A stretch of 64,000 bases of DNA, taken from the NCBI GenBank assembly GCA_916048095.2, contig OU696594.1, forward strand, positions 2,259,281 to 2,323,280. The letters run 5' to 3'. The translations under genes and the position numbers were made by a program. Origin of the DNA: Sacculina carcini (lineage: Eukaryota > Arthropoda > Thecostraca > Sacculinidae). Positions 59,581 through 64,000 of this stretch are shown here, in pieces; the first letter of the stretch is position 1; each line of letters opens with the position of its first letter. The notes below the pieces were generated by a model that was not told the DNA's origin, made no database searches, and saw nothing but the letters and a program-made list of their open reading frames with translations.

Positions 59581-60125
59581 TAGTACAATATTGCCCTATG
59601 AACATATTGGCCAAAAACGCCCGCAGGCTCCCATACTCTGCAATAGGGCAATATGTTCACCTCGGCCAGCGTAGTGTCAAAGGCGTACCGAGTGCGGTGA
59701 ATGCGACTGTGGCTTGTGGCCAATATGTTCACTTTTCACCATGGCGAAATTTCAGTGGTTTTCAACACAACGCACGAGTTTATACACAAGGAGCTAGCAC
59801 CTCACATACTGTGGGGTTATTGGCTAAGCTCAGTAATCTAAATTGACTTAACCTGGCCTGACCTCACCTAACCTAGCCAAGACTAAACCTAGCCGCACAG
59901 TATGTTAGGTGCTAGCTATCTGTTGTATACGTGTGTTGTGTTGAAAACCACTTAAATTTCGCTATGGTGAAAAGTGAACATATTGGCCACAAGCCGCAGT
60001 CGCACTCACCGCTCTTGATACGCCTTTTACACTACGCTGGTCGAGGTGAACATATTGCCCTATTGTAGAGTAAGGGAGTATACAAGCGTTTGTGGCTAAT
60101 ATGTTCATAGGACAATATTGTACTA
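59581..60125. mobile_element. 545-bp foldback (palindromic) element
   Basis: Starts TAGTACAATATTG and ends CAATATTGTACTA. The arms (about 59581-59825 and 59880-60125) are inverted copies of each other over about 240 bp, with roughly one difference per ten bases by eye. The spacer is short and contains TAACCTGGCCTGACCTCACC. Each arm also carries inverted copies of GGCAATATGTTCA/TGAACATATTGGCC. There is no coding potential. This is the form of a foldback-type MITE. Confidence 0.85.
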
Positions 60126-60129
60126 TATA

Positions 60130-62258
60130 GATCATCGAATCCGCCCAGGTTCGATTCGCTCAAAATCGACTTTAGCCAGACGCGACTTCGCTCATTATTC
60201 AAGTTGATATATTGCAGGTTTAAAATGTTACTATCTGTTGAAATGTTTAAAAGTTTAAGGTTTAAATATTACTATTAGTGGTGTATGAGGGTAATCTTCC
60301 AGTTTTGTCACTATACACATTTATTTGACATATAATTTTACAAATATGCTTAACTTCAATCAAAATAACAACAAATTTCATAGTAAACGTAATTTCCTCT
60401 TACGCCAAGAAAGTGAAAGTAGAAGCATGTGAAACATAATTTAACAGCGAATGCTCAAAATGATTTTATAACAGAAAGTAGTGTAGTGATTCAGTTATTA
60501 ATATGTATATGCATTGTCGGTTGCTGTTTCTATTGCATCATATTTATATTTTTGTGCATTTAGTTTGTCTACTTATCAAAGACCGAATTTTCAGTTATTG
60601 TTGTTTGTTGTATCGCATCTGCACTCGTTGATTAGGCTCATCTTGCAGCTATACAAGCTGTAGTCATGTTCTCTACTGACAGAGATAGTCTGATTTAGTT
60701 GCTCTTTTTGTGCCGCGATAACTCCCAAATACCGGTTTTCACGATAAATATATTGTTGAGACTGTATGACTGATAGTGAAGAGGTATCAAAATACTCACA
60801 AACCACTATAATTCACAAAATCCTAGTCAGCAACATCTCCTAACGCTCTATTATTGGAAATTTACTTTAATTAAAAACTGAAAACCAAAAGATCCCAAAA
60901 CCAAATTACATTACAATAATATATAAATACAAATCAAGTGTAGAAGGTGCTCACCATTCCGAAAAATATTATCTCGGTATGCCAAAATTCCGCCGTCAGG
61001 AAAGGTTGGCAGGTGAACAATTTAAAATAATAACACAAGGATAACCGAAGGAAAATCAAATGAAGGAAATGATCGAAAAGGACTGGCGCCTCTTCGCTCA
61101 ATCGAACACCGAAATCTCCACCGATGCGAACCACAAACCGAAATCACTAACCGAATGTCACGAAAACGAATAATATCCAAAGACCGAGCACACCGAACCG
61201 AACTAACAGACTGAATGATGACATGAAACACCGCAACGACATGGCACGCCCTAATTTGCCACAGGGCACAGAACGGCTGAAACGACTCAACAAAAACACA
61301 AACACACACACACACACGCACAGCACATGCAGACACACACACGCGCACACATAGCACCTAAGTGAGCGCGTGTGTGCTCAAGGGCGCACCCAGGCTAACA
61401 ATTCTAATACTATGTTTACATCTCGAATGTTCATGTTCTAATCCCCCACACCTCCTAACGCCCTACTACGCTCATATGTTCACATCTCGAATGTCTCTGC
61501 TCCAATTCCCCTATGCCTAGTCGACACCGTCTTTTATACGAACGCAGTGCACGCAGTGTGGGTTGGCTCTACAGACAACACATTAAACAATGTCAGCCAC
61601 CTGGGTCCGAGGCTACCTCAATCAGTAATTTACGATAGATCCTAGTTGTGTTTTTATTTCTGAGAATACGCAGGTCTACGCCCTGTTTCAACATATACTC
61701 AGTAGCAAGCGGTGAGAGCATGCTTGCTAGTACATAAGTGCACCTATTCCGACAAGTCGATTAATGATACGACGCTGCAAATACACAACCTTTCAATCAG
61801 TCAAGCCTAAAAGCACCTCGCGGTTCTGTACAATTTAACACACACGAACACAGCTAACTACGAATTACACCTATTGTTAATTTACACACTACCTTTGATG
61901 CAACACGCGCGTGGGAATATTTAGTGTAGCTGCTAAACTAGCCTAATAGAAACGCAACACAAAACAAATACAGAAACATAAAATCTGGTCCGACTGAAAC
62001 TTTGTTACTCAAGTGAACAACGTGAATGAAATGGACCACTGTGTATTCACACGCACAGACACAGAACAGTTCAGGACGAACCGGACAAGCGTACAAACAA
62101 GCTCACACACACGTGGCTCAACAACACATATTGTATGTTCATACTGTATGTACATACGATTTTTAATTCACAAACATTTAATTCGGCTGTTTTTACTTAC
62201 TGTCTTGTTGTCTTACTTTTGTAATGAATAATGTAGACAATGTGTCATAAACACTTTT
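60130..62258. other. no recognised gene
   Basis: AT-rich with scattered CA runs (61295-61350). Open stretches are short and lack motifs. The sequence AATATTATCTCGGTATG...CCGAACCGAAC (60960-61205) is rich in CGAA/CCGA words but has no regular period. Confidence 0.5.
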
Positions 62259-62460
62259 TAATCGGAAATTCAGATCCGACATTCGGAGTAAAATTTCGGT
62301 TTTGAAATGTTCGGAAGGTATCGGAATGAATGTTCGGATAAATGTTCGGAATAAATGTTCGCACCGAAGCTTTGACAATCGGGTTCGCTATTCGGAGGTT
62401 CGGAACCCGAAACCAGCGAAAATTCGAGTTCGGATTCGGAACCCAAAAAAGGTTCCCGCG
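62259..62460. repeat. degenerate TTCGGA-rich repeat
   Basis: TTCGGA, TTCGGT, ATCGGA and TTCGCA words recur about every 10-20 bp (for example GACATTCGGAG, ATGTTCGGAAGG, TTCGAGTTCGGATTCGGA). Such short subterminal repeats are common near ends of hAT and similar transposons and may be transposase-binding sites. It ends at GCGCCCACC. Confidence 0.55.
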
Positions 62461-62984
62461 CCCACCTTTGCACATACACAATGACACGGACAAACATGAC
62501 ACGCAGACATACAGACTAACCGATATACACACAGCTGGTAGGGTCGTGAGGTGGCGCGAAACGAAATTTGTGTCGCACCACATATTCAGATTAGATTCAA
62601 ATTCAGATCTCGAATTCAGTTCATAATATCACAATATGAAAATTGAGGCAATCATGGAAATAATAAATTCGGTCGCAGTTTTCTTTACTGCGAATGCAAT
62701 TTATCATATTTGTTTTTCAGCGGAGATTTATGAGAACGGCTCATGTAGCGAAACCATTTAAAACAATTTAAAGATAGCGCATTGTTGTCCACGTGCGCCT
62801 ACAGGACCACACCACACTGCAACAACAAACCAACTCCGCGCGATTCTCGAGGACAAAGCAAGGACAATTGGCAAACAATTTTGTTTTTACAAATTCATTT
62901 TACTTGACTTTTTTAAATACGTTTGAACTTCTTGGTGTGCTCCAAGATGGAATTGACTGCCGCCACATTGTCCACAGCATACCT

Positions 62985-63200
62985 TATCCAGGGTGCAATT
63001 TTGGGAGGGGCTGAATATTGGGGGGGGGGGCGATCAGTCATGTACATGCATCACTCATGTTAAGTCTGCGAAAATGCGTAATTCAACAAATTCTACAGAA
63101 ATTTACTTTGACCTCTTAGTGAACCTCTTGGTTATAAGTTGATGGGAACATTTTGGGGAGAGGTTCATCCCCCTAAACCCCCTGGATACGCCAGTGACTG
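62985..63200. mobile_element. possible small terminal-inverted-repeat element
   Basis: The left part reads TTATCCAGGGTGCAATTTTGGGAGGGG. The right part, on the other strand, reads CACTGGCGTATCCAGGGGGTTTAGGGGG. Both share TATCCAGGG followed by G/T-rich sequence. The inverted similarity is short, so this is tentative. Confidence 0.35.
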
Positions 63201-63550
63201 TCCATTGTGCACATACACACACAAAAACACACACACAAACATCCACATCACGCACGCTCAATAATAGCGTTCAACCGTTTGTTTCAATGCGATTTTTAGC
63301 GCGCATCAAAAAACACTTCATTAGGTTTTCGGTAGCTATTTAGTAGATCATGCCATTTGCGCACGCCCAGATATACACACCTAGTTGGAGCAACCGTCAT
63401 TCGCTTTGTATGCGTATAATCTAGTGCGATATTTTGGGATATTCCCCTGGTTAGACATCATACTCGATTACAGAATCGATTCTAACGATTCTGCCGCCGC
63501 TTAAAATCGATTTGAACTATTATCGGAAATCCGATTCTTGCCCAGCTCTA

Positions 63551-63558
63551 GCAAGCAG
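63551..63558. repeat. 8-bp target-site duplication GCAAGCAG (right)
   Basis: Matches 54211-54218. The sequence after it continues the target interrupted at 54218. Confidence 0.8.
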
Positions 63559-64000
63559 TAGGCATAACAGTGCGGTATCGCAATTGTCGCAAACTGTTGA
63601 CCTATTGCGATTTGAGGCTGGTAAACCTGGGATTGAAACCTCTATCTCAACCCGCCAACGTGTACAACATGAAGAGTTTGTACACTATATTACACAATAA
63701 AATCAACAACACAATCACAAAACCAACATGTACACCAATCACAAGATTGCAAGTGCTTCACAATGACGCAAACAGGTGTAGGTGTCACCGAGAGTAGCCC
63801 GGCCAGAATAACTGCCGTTCACACCTAACATGGGTTTATATAGCTTCATGAGTTCAAAATTCGATACTTCCAAATGTCACAACGCCCCTGATTGGTCGGT
63901 GCTTCTTAAACGCTATTTGATTGGCTAAATTCGAATTTGATAAATTTCAAATTGATTTGAAACGTTTGCGGAATTTCGGTTAGCTATGCTGCAGACCTCG
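63559..64000. other. no recognised gene (hAT target continuation)
   Basis: Open stretches at 63512-63700 and 63570-63797 have no recognisable motif. AT-rich sequence with AATTCGAATTTG-type words fills the end of the window. Confidence 0.4.

Larger units (their letters stand above)
54219..63550 (-). mobile_element. hAT-like DNA transposon, 9332 bp, with nested insertions
   Basis: The left end is TAGGGGTGGGCGAGAATCG. The right end, read on the other strand, is TAGAGCTGGGCAAGAATCG (16 of 19 identical). GCAAGCAG is duplicated on both sides. Subterminal regions also match in GCGGCAGAATCG blocks (54275-54288; 63483-63497). A decayed minus-strand hAT transposase lies in the middle (58130-58830). 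The large size comes from later insertions: a MITE (54797-55053), two LINE ends (55166-56110 and 57185-57779), a foldback element (59581-60125) and others. The strand given is that of the transposase. Confidence 0.78.

Noticed and set aside
59581..60125. Protein of 97 residues at 59553-59846
   Set aside because: It lies entirely within one arm of a foldback element and the mirrored arm does not keep it open.
63559..63800. tRNA gene on the minus strand (GGTTTCAATCCC near 63630)
   Set aside because: A B-box-like word is present, but no A box, cloverleaf or acceptor stem can be formed around it.

Overview
This window reads as eukaryotic repeat-rich DNA, most likely from an invertebrate animal. 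I find no intact host protein-coding gene. Nearly everything recognisable is a transposable element or a relic of one: LINEs of the R2, jockey/CR1 and L2/Rex1-like groups, two kinds of Ty3/gypsy-like LTR retrotransposon (one with an env gene), a DD41D mariner-type transposon, a hAT element and several MITE-like units. A partial, divergent 18S rRNA gene (9585-10505) shows the nuclear eukaryotic origin. Its sequence departs from the usual metazoan consensus in many places, so either the lineage evolves fast or the copy is degenerate. I cannot name the species.

Layout. 1-4.0 kb: an R2-like RT fragment joined to a rearranged minus-strand gypsy copy. 4.0-7.9 kb: a jockey/CR1-like LINE with AT-rich tandem repeats, then LINE scraps. 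7.9-12.6 kb: R2-clade LINE pieces on both sides of the 18S fragment. 13-20.7 kb: LINE ORF1 and endonuclease relics with a complete 5.1-kb gypsy element (14558-19670) inserted in the endonuclease domain, with a 5-bp target-site duplication. 20.7-34.4 kb: the most unusual part. Three near-identical 626-627-bp LTRs enclose two copies of a GC-rich open frame resembling an alphavirus-like RNA-capping methyltransferase. The third LTR leads directly into an AT-rich gag-pol-env retroelement. Copies of a second virus-like open frame, with a SAM-binding-type motif, lie on both sides of this array. 34.4-43.7 kb: more R2-like mosaic pieces and LINE fragments, one of them (ORF1 plus endonuclease) lying inside an R2-like copy. 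43.7-46.8 kb: a gypsy gag fragment, a Merlin-like MITE and a LINE ORF1 relic. 46.8-50.4 kb: a LINE RT split by a DD41D transposon. 51.7-53.7 kb: minus-strand LINE relics. 54.2-63.55 kb: one 9.3-kb hAT-like element with 8-bp target duplications, a decayed transposase and further nested insertions.

How it fits together. The window is a nested archive. LTR elements and mariner sit inside LINEs, LINEs and MITEs sit inside the hAT element, and several segments were duplicated after insertion. These include 1-710 with 11929-12638, the 84-bp gypsy flank, the 690-bp virus-like fragment and the methyltransferase cassette. Copies are often about 99% identical, so much of this activity is recent. The strongest candidate for an undescribed system is the env-bearing retroelement whose LTRs flank captured RNA-virus-type methyltransferase frames. 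The next is the R2-clade LINE family abutting 18S rDNA.
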